Positions 1-12,612 are shown, counted from the stretch's first letter. The stretch: 64,000 nucleotides of DNA from Morchella semilibera (GCA_009192285.1 WBVU01000015.1:434001-498000), one strand, 5' to 3'. The notes: generated by a model not told the origin, from the sequence alone. Made by a program: numbers and translations.

Positions 1-154
1 GTGGAAACAAAAGAGGAGAGGCCCTGCATAACTATCTTGAGGGTGGTCTGCAAACTCCATGGCACAGGAGATAAGAACTAAGGGCAAGGCTGGATCGATT
101 AAATCCTGCCAGCAATTGGAGCAGATCCTCTGGAAACGGGACCGGGCCTTATTA

Positions 155-179
155 ACACACACACACACACATACACACA
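155..179. repeat. (CA)n microsatellite
   Basis: An alternating CA run with one T interruption, in the gene-free left edge of the window before the first tRNA. A simple sequence repeat with no visible function. Confidence 0.85.
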
Positions 180-327
180 GGAAACCCGGTTTAACCCCCA
201 GTCACCATCCTATTCAATAAACCTTTTTTAATAAACCTCAATATCGGGACGTGGTACTAAAGGAAGGGAAGGTAATGATTCTTTGCACCGCTTATAAGTC
301 AAATTAATAATCATTATATTCTAGGAA

Positions 328-417
328 GCTCGGCTGGTCTAGTGGTATGATTCTCGCTTAGGGTTACACCCTAAGTTAATATGCGAGAGGTCCCCGGTTC
401 AAACCCGGGGTCGAGCC
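328..417 (+). tRNA. tRNA-Pro(AGG), intron-containing
   Basis: A 90-nt gene that folds as a cloverleaf. The acceptor arm GCTCGGC pairs with GTCGAGC (one G-T pair) and is followed by discriminator C. The D-arm carries the B-box-like GTCTAGTGGTATGATT typical of eukaryotic tRNA-Pro, and the T-arm is CCCGG-TTCAAAC-CCGGG. The anticodon stem CTCGC/GCGAG encloses loop TTAGGGT, giving anticodon AGG at 360-362. An 18-nt intron (364-381) sits one base 3' of the anticodon, the standard nuclear position, and its ACCCTAAG pairs with the anticodon loop. The mature RNA would be about 72 nt before CCA addition. A near-identical copy lies on the minus strand at 38830-38919. Confidence 0.95.
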
Positions 418-1212
418 TTTAATCGTGATTCTTTTTGGTTGGATTGGTGATCCGCTCATCAGTATTTTCGCCTGGTTTGTTTTTAAAGATTTCTAGTCAC
501 CCACTCGCATTCGCATGTAAGTATTACGCATACCGGGGGTAAGTCTACAACCGTAGACCCATGACTGGTAAAATCACAGATTCTCACTCATGCGTCGGGG
601 ATCAAGCTGTTAATAATTGCCTACAAAGAAGCAGTAACGATATACGATATATAGAACTTGCCCCTTTTATTACAGACAATATATATTTTCCCAGGCCCGC
701 AGTAATAATTCCAACAAGCTGGACTGCTAGGTATTTGGACCTAAACAACCACTTAAGACCACTCACTACGACTTATCCTATAGTTTTACTAGAAGTGGCC
801 TTTTATCCTAAATTATTTTCCGCAATCTCTCATTCCATTCGTAAGATACGTAGGTATACTGATATCATGACATAGTGAAATAAAAAACCCAAAAAGGACC
901 AACAAAAACCAAAACCATTATGATCAACTATAAAGTCACAAGAGAAATAGATCATGAAAGGTAGACATTTAAACCCGTACACCATTCGCACATAAAGAAG
1001 AGCGGAATAGAAAAGGAAAGGGAGAAACCTGGTAAAGGCCAAGAAACCCCCAAAAGGAAAGAAAAGAAAATAAAAAGAAAAAGAAAACCCAATATCAATC
1101 ACCAATTGGACAACTAACACTATCCACCTCCAAAAACTCTAATCATTACGCCCAGGCCTCAGCTGCCTGCATCGTGTGAAATACCTTTACAGGAGCGGCG
1201 GCCGTATCCATC
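418..1212. other. Intergenic, tRNA to KHA1 3' end
   Basis: Nothing convincing here. The 104-codon ORF at 561-875 shows no recognisable domain or compositional support. The stretch at about 880-1090 is strongly purine-rich on the plus strand and probably belongs to the 3' untranslated region of the antiporter gene on the minus strand. Confidence 0.6.
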
Positions 1213-4200
1213 TCAACTGTCTTTGTTGTATGCTACCTTCTGGACAGGAGAAGAGGTTGTTTCAAATGCAGATTCCAAGGCTTTTCCGCCAGCCTTCACT
1301 ACCACCACTGATGCTTTAATCCCCGAAACAATAAACGCCTCCCCAACATCTCCCAAACATTTCCGGGTCTCTGCACCAGCGCCAGAGGGAACACCAAGGG
1401 TATCGAGGAGAGTAACTAGTTCCTCTCTGATTTGCGAGGTTCCGGACTCACGTTGACTTCGCCCGACAATGATGAGATCGCCAGCATTCCTTGGTGATTG
1501 GCCAGCCTCTTCTCGAGCTTTGACAATTGCATAATGTAGAGGCTGGCTCGTCTTAGAGGTTTCAAATACAACTCTTTGCGAGAGATCTTCAGGGAGAGAG
1601 TCTTTCATAACCTGGAAGAAATTTGTATCTGGATCCTGGGCCTCAGTGGCGGCACTGCTTCCTGGGGCGCCCCGAGACTGAGATAAGGAAGTGGTAACAT
1701 CATGTGAAAGTCTAGCTGGGATGTTTGATGAAGATAGGCTTCTCGGAAGATCCCTTCGGCTGAGTTGCACTGGCGAAGGAAGCTCAAGGTTCAGACTTGT
1801 ATCAGCGTCGGGCTTGTGGACAATGTGGACAATTGTGGCAGTGACATTCTTGTTGGATGCCAGCTGAAGAACAAATCTTAGAGCGATGTGGTCATCAATA
1901 CCGCCAAAGAAAGGAAAGAAAATGTGATGTGATGGGTCGGAAACCGGAACAACAGGCGCCATAGCATCTATAGCCTTACGATAGCGCATACTAGAATAGC
2001 TAGCAGCACGGCTGAGGGTTCTTTCTGGCCCAGCACCTCCAAAACCTCGGTTGATCATGATAGCAGTGGTGCAGTTGGCTTCTTCAAGAGCCCTGCTTAT
2101 AAAGAGGTTGTGTTGGTGAGATATGAAGCGGTTTTCTTGAGTTGCGTTTTGGGTCTCCGACGAGTCCGAGATTGCCCCAGTTTCACTCCACGGCACGATA
2201 AGTAGGTCTGACGATTGTTCCGAAGCACTCGTGGTCAGAACCTCTGCAAACGAGCTATCAGGGGCAACAGACAGTCCAGCTGAGACTGAAACATTTAGGA
2301 ATCTTGCAAAGGATCGGAAAGCGTTCACGACTGGGTCTCTTTCTTGAAGCTCGTCAACCTCAGACACCTGCATGACAGTGGAAGTACGTTGAGTAAGCTC
2401 AACCAAACGGACACCATGAACCGCCAACAATCGTTTGTTGAGAACCGGAGGACAGATCTCCATGCTTTCCCCCTCTCCCGGAATTGTTCTGATTTTAGAT
2501 TTGTGTACTTTGGCGGCAGGTTCTGGCCGTTCTCCAGTCAACAAATTAACGAGATTGAGTACGCTTGGCAAACTCTCCAAACGAAGTAATACAGTGACCC
2601 GAGAAAACTTGGTGGCAATTTCTTTTTTTCCCATAAGTGTTGAGTTTGATCCATCACTGCTTCCAGGCTTGAGTAGGTTCCCTTCCCAATCGATCTCACC
2701 ACGCTTCCAAGCCTCGAGCTTCTTTTGATACTGTGGAGGGTAAAGCCACATCACCAATGGGGTTGTCGCAAAGGTTGTAATAAGGGCCATTACCACAAAG
2801 ATGGTGAAAACTTTTGTACTAAGAATCCCAGCTTGAAGACCGATATTCTAAAATAATAGGTGTCATCAGTAACCTGTCCACAGGAACTGTAGGTTATTAC
2901 TCACCAGGACAATGAGTTCGACCAAACCCTTACAACTCATCAGGACCCCAATAGTAAGACTTTCCCTCCATACTAACCCATTCACTCTTGCTGCTATCGT
3001 TCCACCGAAGATCTTACCAAAGAAGGCAATAACAACGACGCCGATAACGTAACCCCAGACGATGCCATCATTTAGTAGACCGATATTCGTCCTCAGACCT
3101 GAAAGGGTAAAGTAAAGCGGAAGAAAAAGAACAGATACAAGATCTTCAACTTTTTCCGTCAAGCGCACAGCAAAACCTCCCTCATGAGGACAAATCAACC
3201 CAATCAAGAAACCACCAAAAATTGCGTGGACACCAATGATGTCGGTGAAGAATGCTGAAGCAAGCACCATAAGAACCGTAAGAGCCACCATTGATTGTGA
3301 TGGGCCATTTTCGATAGATCCATCACGGCGAAGAACCCAAAGAAATGCTGGACGAACGGCATAAACCAGAAACAGGACCCAAGAAACCGAAATGAGGAGA
3401 ACATAAAGAGCTGTAAGCCCGGTCCCTGCATTAACTAGGGCGACGGTCAAGGCGAGCAAGATCCAGCCGACAACATCATTACCAACGCCTGCAGACAAGA
3501 CAATAGTCCCCACATTCGTTTGCAAGAGCTTAAGTTCTGTCAAGATTCTTGCCAAAACTGGGAAAGCCTATATCAAGGATCCTGTGTAAGCTTGAACTTT
3601 GTCACATCCTCGAGGTATATCTTAGGGCCATACCGTAATTGCCATTGCAACACCAATGAAGAGCATGTAAACTCCGAAAGAAACTGTATCTTCACCTTCT
3701 GGGAACTGATGGTAAAGACCATATGCAATCGCCGCGCCTAGAAGTATCGTTAGCATTGTGTACCTAGATAGTGAGAGTAGATAAATTATACGAACCGAGT
3801 CCAAATGGAAGGACCATTCCTGCGGCACTGACGCTTGCGGCGACCTTCCAGTTTCTCAATAGCATACGGATGTCAACCTCAAGACCAACTAGAAACAAGA
3901 ACAACACTAGTCCAAGGTTTGCCACAAGGGAAAGTAAGGGCATAGAAGCGTCGGGAAATATGGATTGCTTAAACTGTGGTATCCGGCCCATGACCGTCGG
4001 CCCAAGGATAATACCTCCAACAACTTCAGCGATAACTCGAGGTTGCTTCATTCTCGACAAAGGATAATGTAGCAAACGACACGTTACAATAATTAGGGCA
4101 GCCTATTGCTCAAAAACAATTAGAATTAGACGATTTGACTATATCTCCTAGGAAGACTGACCTGAATGATAAACAATGTAAGTGGGTTGTTGGCATTGTA

Positions 4201-4272
4201 ATGAGAAGGGTTCATTCCTTCGAGAACACCTGCTTGGTTCGCAGCACCCGCAGCTGCCGTTGAAGCTACCAT
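1213..4272 (-). CDS. KHA1: K+/H+ antiporter, Kha1-type (CPA2 family)
   Basis: Predicted 939-aa cation/proton exchanger. Yeast Kha1 works in Golgi-like endomembranes in K+ and pH homeostasis. Exons on the complement: 4162-4272, 3796-4102, 3634-3737, 2905-3567, 1213-2847; they sum to 2820 nt in frame. Residues 1 to about 430 form the multi-pass Na+/H+-exchanger core, with [15 protein letters not shown], a [10 protein letters not shown] segment created by splicing, and the GVGNDVVGW motif. Residues from about 450 onward form the long soluble tail typical of fungal Kha1. I start at the Met of [10 protein letters not shown], as in homologues; a Met three codons upstream (4281) is also possible. 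The second intron uses the unusual donor GTTCGT. The nearest upstream gene, GGA, is also on this strand but over 5 kb away. Confidence 0.93.
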
Positions 4273-5552
4273 AGAACTCATGATACCAAACGTCCAAAGA
4301 GCAGTGGACGAACAAGGCATTACTCTTGGTGCCATCTTCCGTGTGAGTCTCCAAGTAGGTAGAAGGAGCTCGCGGTGTGTGTTGCTGTAATCGTTTTCCT
4401 CGCGCACTTGGGAAAAAAGGTTGGGTGGAAGTGCTCACCGTCTTAGCTTATGGGGGGTGGTTCTAGCTTTAATAGTACGCGAACACCTAAGATATGAACC
4501 AGCCACCCCTGTTGCAACCTGTATATCCCATGCAGTATTTGAGTGCTTGGGTACTGAATGTTCATCAAAACTGGCTATCGCAATATGTATGTCAGTGGCG
4601 GGCTAATATATCCTATGCAACGCCTTAAACCAACAGTAAGCTACATACTTGGGCTTCAACAACTTGAGCGATAGCACCTATGAAATCACGCCTTAGGGCC
4701 ACGCGAGGTATTGTGTTTTTTTTTTTTTTTGACTAGATTATCCGAGCTTTAGCTATATCAACTCCTAAAGAACGAGGCTCAAAGGCTCACGTGTTGGATT
4801 CCAACTTCCGCAACCTGTAAATCCTTTCTTTGTGGATATTGCTGGGCTTTGTCCATGGGCTGACCACCCACAAATACTTTCTCGCGCCTGCAAGTCGCCA
4901 AAAGCCTATCACTTAATAAATATTACCGTCGTGCTTACAAAGACCCAGCACCTTGGACGGTGGAACTCGAGCACTATAAACTTTGGTATCATCCTTTCGG
5001 GTTCCTACGTACATTAATGACATTAATCCTACTCCCAGTATGTACTTTGTATGATATGTGGGTACATACAGTACGTGTATACATACATACTCTACTAGGT
5101 AATACGCTACCAAGTTGTCGCGTCACCCCCACCTGTGCCGTTGGGGATATAAAGAAGTAAAAAAACAAAAAACAAAAAAAAGTAAAATCTCTCCTGAGTA
5201 CCTACTTCATGGAAGTGGAGGGTACGTCAAGTGCGATGTAGGGTGTGCACTTTTGAGAGCTCTGATATGAGCCGCAGGACGTTAACCGGAATTCATGCAG
5301 CCAAGCATGCATGCATGCGCCTGCAGCTGACTACCTATGCCTCTTCGTCCCTGGCTTCATGTATCTCCGCCCATTAAAGTTTGAATAACCCCACCAGTCG
5401 GTCACGAACCACCCCATTCCCCACAGCAGCACGCATTTGCCGGTTCGGGAGCGGGTAGAGTTGTACTACTAAATGCTCTAGATTCAAAGGGAGAGCACCT
5501 ACGAGTCCTTGAGTTTACGCCGTGTTGACGCTTGATGGCCCCTATACAAGGG

Positions 5553-5612
5553 GATAAAGTGAGTGAACTAAATGTGGTGTTGACAGGTGAGGATCCGTTC
5601 ACTCACTTTATC
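5553..5612. repeat. Short inverted repeat (16-bp arms, 28-nt loop)
   Basis: Arms 5553-5568 (GATAAAGTGAGTGAAC) and 5597-5612 (its exact reverse complement) flank a 28-nt spacer. It could form a stem-loop or be the core of a small foldback element. No gene lies nearby. Confidence 0.75.
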
Positions 5613-6727
5613 GGAGTCCAGAGGCCTCGTACATATGTCCATATGTAGGTACGGGTAAATAAGATGTGTGTAGTACATGTACTATTTTATTCCGTGGCAG
5701 AATGCATTATTGACTAGATAGCGGGGCCTAGTCAGGACATCTGACGGGATATAGATCGACCAACAAAATACGACGACGTCGACGACTCTTTTGTTGCATG
5801 TGGGCCTGGCCAAGGTATTATGAGACGGGCTGGAGGTGGTGCTCCTGGTTATGATTACATCGAGACCTTATCTTACATGTCTTGCACAATCTAGTTTTAG
5901 ATATAAGTTGATGTAGTCAAAGGTCACATGAAATACCCATCAGGGTGAGAAGTGCGGGGAATATACGCTAGTGGGGTGCCAAGTGCTTCGCTCACTCTTA
6001 ACTTTCTTAGCGCTTGGAGGTGTGTAGGTACTTACATGTATCAACAAACGAATAATTACAATCTGAAATATAAAATACCTTAAGAAATTGGAGGCCTACA
6101 TAGAGACAAATACCACACCGATTTTGGAGAGGATGTTATGATTTTAGCTACAATATACGTATTGTTATAGAGCACACCAACAATCCAGGAGAATTCCGGT
6201 ACTGAAAGCTATGTCGACGTTTGACCGGCCAGCTGGGTGGAACCAAGGCTCTCTTGAGATCAACTGATATCTCGGTCGACAAGAAAAAGGAAAAAAAATA
6301 TCAGGCCTAAGCCGCCACAGCATATTACAGCATATAAATCATTATTACACATATACACATCCCTATACCTATATCGTGGTGCGCTCAGTCTTGGAGGTGC
6401 CGACGGGAAAACGCCGAGTCTAGTTTAATTACTTAGCCGCGATAGATATTAAAAAACCCATCTTGACAAAGGCTTCTTCGTCCACACTTTCTTTAGACGG
6501 ACTTTTGATATCATTATGGTTGTGAAGTTATTAAAGACAGGCCTTTAGGCCTGGGCGCACCAAATACATGTATGTACATACATGTAGTTACCTGACCATA
6601 CACGTAACTGTCCAATATCCGGCTCGGAAAAAAAAAGGGGGGGGCCTCTTAGTCCTGCGTACCATATACGCCCCCATAGCTATCGATAACATAGAGCCCC
6701 TTATACTCCCCCCCCCCCCCCAAGCTA

Positions 6728-6795
6728 GAAGGAAAAAGAAAAGAAAAGAAAAGGAAAGAAAAGGAAAGAAAAGAAAAGAAAGGGAAGAAAGAAAG
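6728..6795. repeat. A/G-rich (GAAAA/GGAAA)n tract
   Basis: Imperfect repeats of GAAAA and GGAAA on the plus strand, just after a run of 14 C (about 6707-6720). A polypurine simple repeat with no coding support. Confidence 0.8.
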
Positions 6796-7044
6796 CCTGT
6801 TGGTGGTTAATTTAGGCGCGGTTGCCACGCTTCTCGATGCTGATCTTATTGGCGAGTGATATACCGTGATCTGAAGTTGACTGATTGATTCGGGAGGCCG
6901 AGTCTATAGGTTTAGGTACAGGCCTCCTATCTGAAAGTTTCGCAGGTATACGTAAATAATATATCAACACATGTACATACTACATGTAAGTACGTATCAT
7001 TACATGTAGTTACTCAGTTATCGTAGTGAGTCTAGTACATACAC

Positions 7045-7220
7045 ACATGTATCTATATACCGCAAAATCTCAGTTCGTTCGGACGGTTGCCAAGGGACAA
7101 TTTTGCAGAGGAGCTGAAAAATATCACCCCTTAAAGGAAGAGATCAGAGCCTTTTACAGCCAACACCGCCCTTGGCAACCGTCCGAACGAACTGAGATTT
7201 TGCGGTATATGCATGCATGT
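7045..7220. repeat. Foldback (hairpin) element, 42-bp perfect arms
   Basis: Arms 7055-7096 and 7169-7210 are perfect reverse complements over 42 bp around a 72-nt loop. Pairing extends outward with a few mismatches to ACATGT at both ends (7045-7050 and 7215-7220). It encodes no protein. Size and shape fit a MITE-like or foldback element. No target duplication is evident to me. Confidence 0.8.
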
Positions 7221-9607
7221 ACTGATCGGATCACATATATTGCCGGCGTCTCAAACGAAAAAAAAAACCAAGGGTTTCAGGGCGCCATCGATTTATACCA
7301 CCTTTAATACCCACGGGTAACCAATAACCAATATGGGTTACATAGCCCAAGAAGTAGAAGTGCAGTCTTTCTCACCGCCAAAAAGCGTACATTTATTTAA
7401 TTGTTTTAGAATGCGGGGTTGATTTTGCACTGATTCATATACTTTCGTTTTTGATGTTGGATTTGGTAATCACGAGTGATGGATTGTGAAGTAAAGTTAC
7501 CCACGATCTAATCTGGGTATGGGGTGTACGTGCTGTCATTCACTGGCCTGTATTGACTCGTTGATGGGTAGGACCTCTTGCCCAATAAGAGAAGGTAAAG
7601 ATGGGCTTGGCTGTTTCTCTTGACCACCTGATGCAAGTGCAATTATCCGATACCACCAACGCCACTTCCTGTGATCATCCATCCCTTGGCCCACCTAGTT
7701 AGAAGAAGCAAATTTTGTGTAGCTCTACTAACAGATCCCGTTATCTCCCTTATCAAATAATAGATCTTCCATATAAATTTAATTCCTCTATTATAGGGGT
7801 CAGCATTGATACGCACGTGTAGGAGTATATGTGCACTTGTATATTTCTTGGGCCTCTAATCTAAACTGTCGATATCCACTATCGCGATTTTTTTTTGTTT
7901 AATTCATTACTTGTATGCAGCCTTCCGGCTACACCATCGCGGTTAATACTGCTGGTGCGATTGTATATTGAGACGTAGTGCTTCTAGAGGAACCATCTTA
8001 AACATACTCTTATGCATCTCATGTTTTGTCCGGCCTGGTGTCAAGCTGTTGTCAGTCAAAATTTCTGCAAATTTATATATTATTATCTACGTGTGTGCTG
8101 CCAAAGCCCGAGCCACCGGCAAGAGACCCCGAACCGTCCCGGGGGCGGCGACAGCGCGACAGGAGTTGCATATAACGGTGCCAATAGTCTACTGCATTAA
8201 TTCGTTACACAGTACGTTGGAATTTCCTACTTCAACGTCTTGTGTGACAGCCCGCTGAGACAAATTAATTGCAGTAGCTTAACTACATGTACTACATATA
8301 TAGCGACAGTTAATAAGGTACAAGCACCAGGTGTTGGTGGCGTTTTACCAAAACGGGCATCGCTGTGTTCCATCAATCACTTATTACCTACCGCTGTACA
8401 TGTATGTATAAGTAAGTAGATGTCTGAGACCCTTCTCCGTAATAGAGGACCATCCATTATATATATTGTATTCCCTATAACCCTTCCCACACTGGTAGAC
8501 AAAGCTGACTCTTGCCTGATTGGCAGGATCGGCCGGGGATGGATAAAATCATGACATTAGTACGAGTTTTAATTTATGGGGAGTGCTGTGCCTACTTGGC
8601 CCATTTCGTCGACTTGGGGCTACTTTTACCAAACACTTACGCCAGGGCCCATTTGAGATTTGCTGAGCCCCGGTGAGAACTCTCCTAGAAACTCTAAGAA
8701 GAGAGGCGGGCGCCTGATGAAGATAAAGTCTCGATCCCTTGAGATATTCCTGTGTTGTAGACAGGGCTACAGAATAACTACGTGTAGGCTTAGACAAACT
8801 TAGAGCCAGCCCGCGTGAAGTATCTAAATACATAGCATTGTATGCTTTCGCGGGAGCCCTAGCCCTCGTCCAGCCCTCGTACCATTGATTGATTTTGGTT
8901 TGGTAATTATTTATAGCCCTGGGCACCAAAATGGATGGTGCCATGATCACAATCGTTGACGCCATAATTATCGCAACTGCCTGTGATTCCCCGTTAAGCG
9001 AAGGCACAAAATGACCTAGTTAAAGGTTTGCCCACGTGAAATGAGATGCTTTTTTTGTTATTTAATCACCATCTATCACTCGGCCATTCATTCATTTTGA
9101 CAGAGCCTAAGGCTTTGTTGTTTATTGTTATTACATGTCCAGGATCCCGAAAGGTGACGCAACGGCTTGGGATTGGGTGGGGCTTGGTGAATTTGTAAGC
9201 ACCTTAATTTCTTTTATTTAGATGTCTACTGATCTTTACTACTAGGATTGCATATCGTGGGAATAACGAGTGGTAGGCTGGGTCGTTGTGTCACTTCCCA
9301 GCACCCCTGGATACAAGTATGCAATAAGCATAAGGCTCTAAGGATCGAGCCGATTCGGGATATATGGCCCCTAACCTAGGTAATGCATATCGTGAATATG
9401 CTACTAAAATGTAATGCCGCCCATAATAGCCTTAGGGTCAATGTTTTACCCCGTCATATAACTAAGCCGACATAATTATCATGGTTTTAATTACATATCA
9501 ATGATACGCTTAACGGCAACATTGATGTCTGAACAAGAAACTATATCCCTAATCCCCACAGAAAGACTACACCCAATTCATTTCGCTTCACAAAAACAAA
9601 GTAGTTT

Positions 9608-11984
9608 TTAAGCAACCGGTAAACCTTCGATCACACCTTGCTCTTCGTTTATTGGACCCGCTCCAACCCGGTAGGACACCTTCCACCTCATCTTGACGCC
9701 TCCACCCGCCCCTCTGGCAACTCCTTCTACGCGTATTATCTGCGAAACTCCATCCTTTTGACGAGCCTGGAGAAAGCGACCACTCTGAGGTTGCATTTTG
9801 AGGGTCAGTGTCTAAGAAGATTGCCATCGTTAGTGTTATTGGAATGTCCTAATTCATGTAGGGATGGAAGGTATACCTTGGTAACCGCCATTTGGAATGT
9901 CAAATCTTGGATGGGTTGGCTATTGTTATTTGAGAATTTTGCCTTTATTAATATCGGCCCATCAGGCATTGTTACAGGCCTATTCGCTTCTAGCAAAATA
10001 TGCAAATTTGAGTTGAGGATTACAAGCTCATTCCTTGCAGGGGCCTGTTCTGACCCAGGCGGAAGAGCAGATGTAAAGGCCCATTCATCGTCGTCGTTGG
10101 TAGCAGCATCATTGTTTAGAGATTTGGGTGTCTGCGATGACGCGGGGGCTGTACTGGGTTGTTGTGCAGGGCCTCCAAATGTAGAGGTATAATTAGGAAA
10201 GTTGGGTGGTAGCGTTCTTTGAGCAGGGGGAGGTGTTGGAGAAGCAGATAATGTAGCCTGATTTTGTTGCCCAGCAGTGTTTGTCTGCACAGTTGTTGAT
10301 AACAACGGAGGTCCCGGTATTCCTAAATAGTGAATTATGTTAGACTTGGATTAGAACAGGTTTTTTTTTTGAGATTTATTCACCAGTATTCGCGCCAAAT
10401 CCAAGGGCGATTCCTCCGCCCTGGCCAAATGGGCCACTCTCCTGGAAAGATAGACCTAATAGATCATCTTCCAATGACCCAGTATTCCCGGTTGTATTCG
10501 CTGAAGGCCCACTACCACCATTCAAGTCACCGTCTAGATCAATCAAAGACGTCTCAGCAGCTGCAGCTGAGGATGAGGCCTCGGAGAAAGGAGGCGGAGA
10601 CGAGCTAGAAATAAGTGGCAATGCTTTTGCGCCATCAAAATTTCCTTTCTTAGTTAATGTATATCGCTCCACAGTAGTGTTGATAATGTCGTTAAGCTCC
10701 AGGAGCTTCACAACTGCGTCGGTATCGTCACTTTCCTCTTCAATCATCTTTTGGATCTTCGGCTGGGCTGTCTTCAAAGCACTTGCAAGCTCCTGACATT
10801 CCGTACCCGATCAGATTCTCTGCCAAAGTAAGAATCAACAAAAGAAGAAACGAACCTCAAAGGTATCCTGTTGTCCAATGTTGTCACCTTTTTTAACTTT
10901 TCCAAGCATTTCTTCTAATAGCTTTGCTTTTTGTCGTAATTTTCCAACTTCCTCTGCTGCTTTCGCTCGATAATCCGTTTTCGAAGCTAAGTCATACCCG
11001 GCCATGACTTTCATCAGTTGATTGGCCTCTTGTAGGTCGGCTGGTGTACCCCGCCGAATAAGTTCCTGTAGTTTCGCGGACTGCGCAGCTCTTTCCTCCT
11101 CCTCCATCTCCTCTGCTGATTTCAAGCTCTATAAACAGGATCAGTCAACCCCCTTGCTAGAGCTAATTGCACCTTCCCCGAGAAGAAACTCTTCACTCAT
11201 AAACAAAAAACTTATGACATACATCACTTGGGTTCAGAACAGCTGCATCCTCCCGTCTAACTTCTGGGAATACATATCCTTTGTAGCTTAACAGTCTATG
11301 CATGTCTCGGATGAACCCTAGATCCTCTTTGTATCGGCTAGTCTGACATATTGTCCCCCTCCATTCCTCAATTGCCTCCAGAATTTTAAGTTGGACTCGT
11401 GTAGGTCGAGGTGGTGGCTTTTCGGGAAACCGTCGAACAAGTTCGTTTAAGAAGTCTTTGGTCGAAATCTGCAAGTGAAAGGGGTAACCACAGTTTTTAA
11501 CACATATATCTAGGAGCTGTGCCAAATGTTAGTTTCAAAGCTAGAGCCGGTCAGATATCGTAGCATACAGCAATGGCGAGAAGAGAGACGTTGGGGTTTC
11601 TGTGGTTGATGTAATTGACGATCGCTACTGCTGCTTCCCGAGGCCTATTGAGCTCAGGGGGTTCCAGTTTTAGCTTTGCAAGTCCCTCTAGTGAATACTC
11701 AAGTAAGTAAGGGAGGTGATGAGCCTACGCATTTCCTTTCTTCTGGTTAATCAGGTCGGCAATCTCCAGGTTTAAGGCCAAATTTGGCTCGAAGTTCACA
11801 GGGTCACAAGCACTCTCTAAACAGGCTGGATGTTAGAACTCCTGAACTATATCTAAGCTTCGGCCTTCAGATTCCGGTGAAAAGCAGGGGTTTAAAAGGC
11901 CGGAATGAACACACGTATAAACCGCTGAAGTTGGGAGGTGTTTGGCTCCGTAGGGAATCCGCCGAATCGATCCCGGGCGGCCAT
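9608..11984 (-). CDS. GGA: GGA clathrin adaptor (VHS-GAT-GAE)
   Basis: Predicted 619-aa Arf-dependent adaptor for trans-Golgi to endosome sorting. Exons on the complement: 11915-11984, 11729-11816, 11569-11644, 11223-11516, 10856-11128, 10384-10792, 9877-10322, 9608-9811 (1860 nt). The VHS domain spans about residues 20-165, with the conserved NLEIADLIN, KGNAPREAAVAIV and DICVKNCGYPFHLQI blocks restored by splicing. The GAT helices cover about 190-290 (KLQELIRRGTPADLQEAN). A Ser/Pro/Asp-rich clathrin-binding hinge follows, then a C-terminal GAE/adaptin-ear domain ending in MRWKVSYRVG. The start ATG gives MAARDRFGGF, shortly before the VHS. One intron uses donor GTTCGT (10850-10855). It is transcribed away from the mutase gene across a 2.3 kb gap. 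I cannot tell whether the genome has a second GGA paralogue. Confidence 0.93.
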
Positions 11985-12517
11985 CCTGGAGGATGCGTAC
12001 TCCAGATTGAAGTAAGGTGTAAGCTTTAGAGTTGAAGGTTGGTCGGATCGTATCCGTTAAAAGATGCAGGAGAGACAGGCTCTCCGCAGAAGAATTGTAG
12101 TCGTTCCAGATGTATCAAATCGCTGTTGGGGTGGATCAGTGCTAAGGAGGGGCTTGTGTTATGTTAGTCAGCCTGAAGCTTCGTCAGCGGTTCTGTTTAC
12201 AGCTAAAGCGGCGGCCTCCGTGCGAGTGACATTCTATGTTGATGCCTCTAGTAATCTATCTGAAATATATAATGCTAAACAACCTACAGCCTATGAAGTA
12301 TACAATTTTTTGTTAAGATAACTACATGCTCATATGTGTATGTAGTTGCTTGTAACCTGATTGCGAAACAATGCCAAGACCTTGGTGAGGCCGATACTCA
12401 TTGTACATGTAGTGAACCCTGCACTAGAGGAGCCATTATAGCTACATGTAGCTATTCGAGATAGGGTGTTAACCTACATGTATGTATGTATTTGTAAAGA
12501 TTGTAATTTTACAAAAC

Positions 12518-12612
12518 TACATGTACTTGGGCGTTCAGTAAAAGGTCGTGAAAATTTGCCCCGTTCCAACCCCAGTTTTTACGACTTTTTACTAAACGCC
12601 TAAGTACATGCA
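12518..12612. repeat. Foldback element, 37-bp imperfect arms
   Basis: Arms 12518-12554 and 12576-12612 are inverted copies with five mismatches in 37 positions, all transitions, around a 21-nt loop. Both outer ends carry CATGTA or its complement. The transition-only decay fits C-to-T mutation such as repeat-induced point mutation, or ordinary ageing. Confidence 0.78.

Larger units (their letters stand above)
4282..9607. other. 5.3 kb gene-free AT-rich gap with hairpin repeats
   Basis: No supported gene. The part next to 4282 should hold the KHA1 promoter. The gap contains a 42-bp perfect inverted repeat (7045-7220), a 16-bp inverted repeat (5553-5612), an A/G-rich microsatellite (6728-6795), a C14 run near 6707, and many copies of TACATGTA or ACATGT. 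The longest ORF (8549-9007, minus) lacks a recognisable domain; its first ATG would be at 8965, and I do not call it. The texture suggests old, mutated repeat DNA rather than lost exons. Confidence 0.6.

Noticed and set aside
358-374. TTAGGGTTACACCCTAA resembling telomeric repeats
   Set aside because: It is the anticodon loop and paired intron of the tRNA-Pro gene, not a telomere or internal telomeric repeat.
561-875. 104-codon ORF after the first tRNA
   Set aside because: Random-looking composition, no domain, no plausible promoter context.
8549-9007. 152-codon minus-strand ORF, the longest in the first large gap
   Set aside because: It starts at a non-ATG codon, the first ATG being at 8965. 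It has no recognisable domain, and no flanking exons with conserved content were found.
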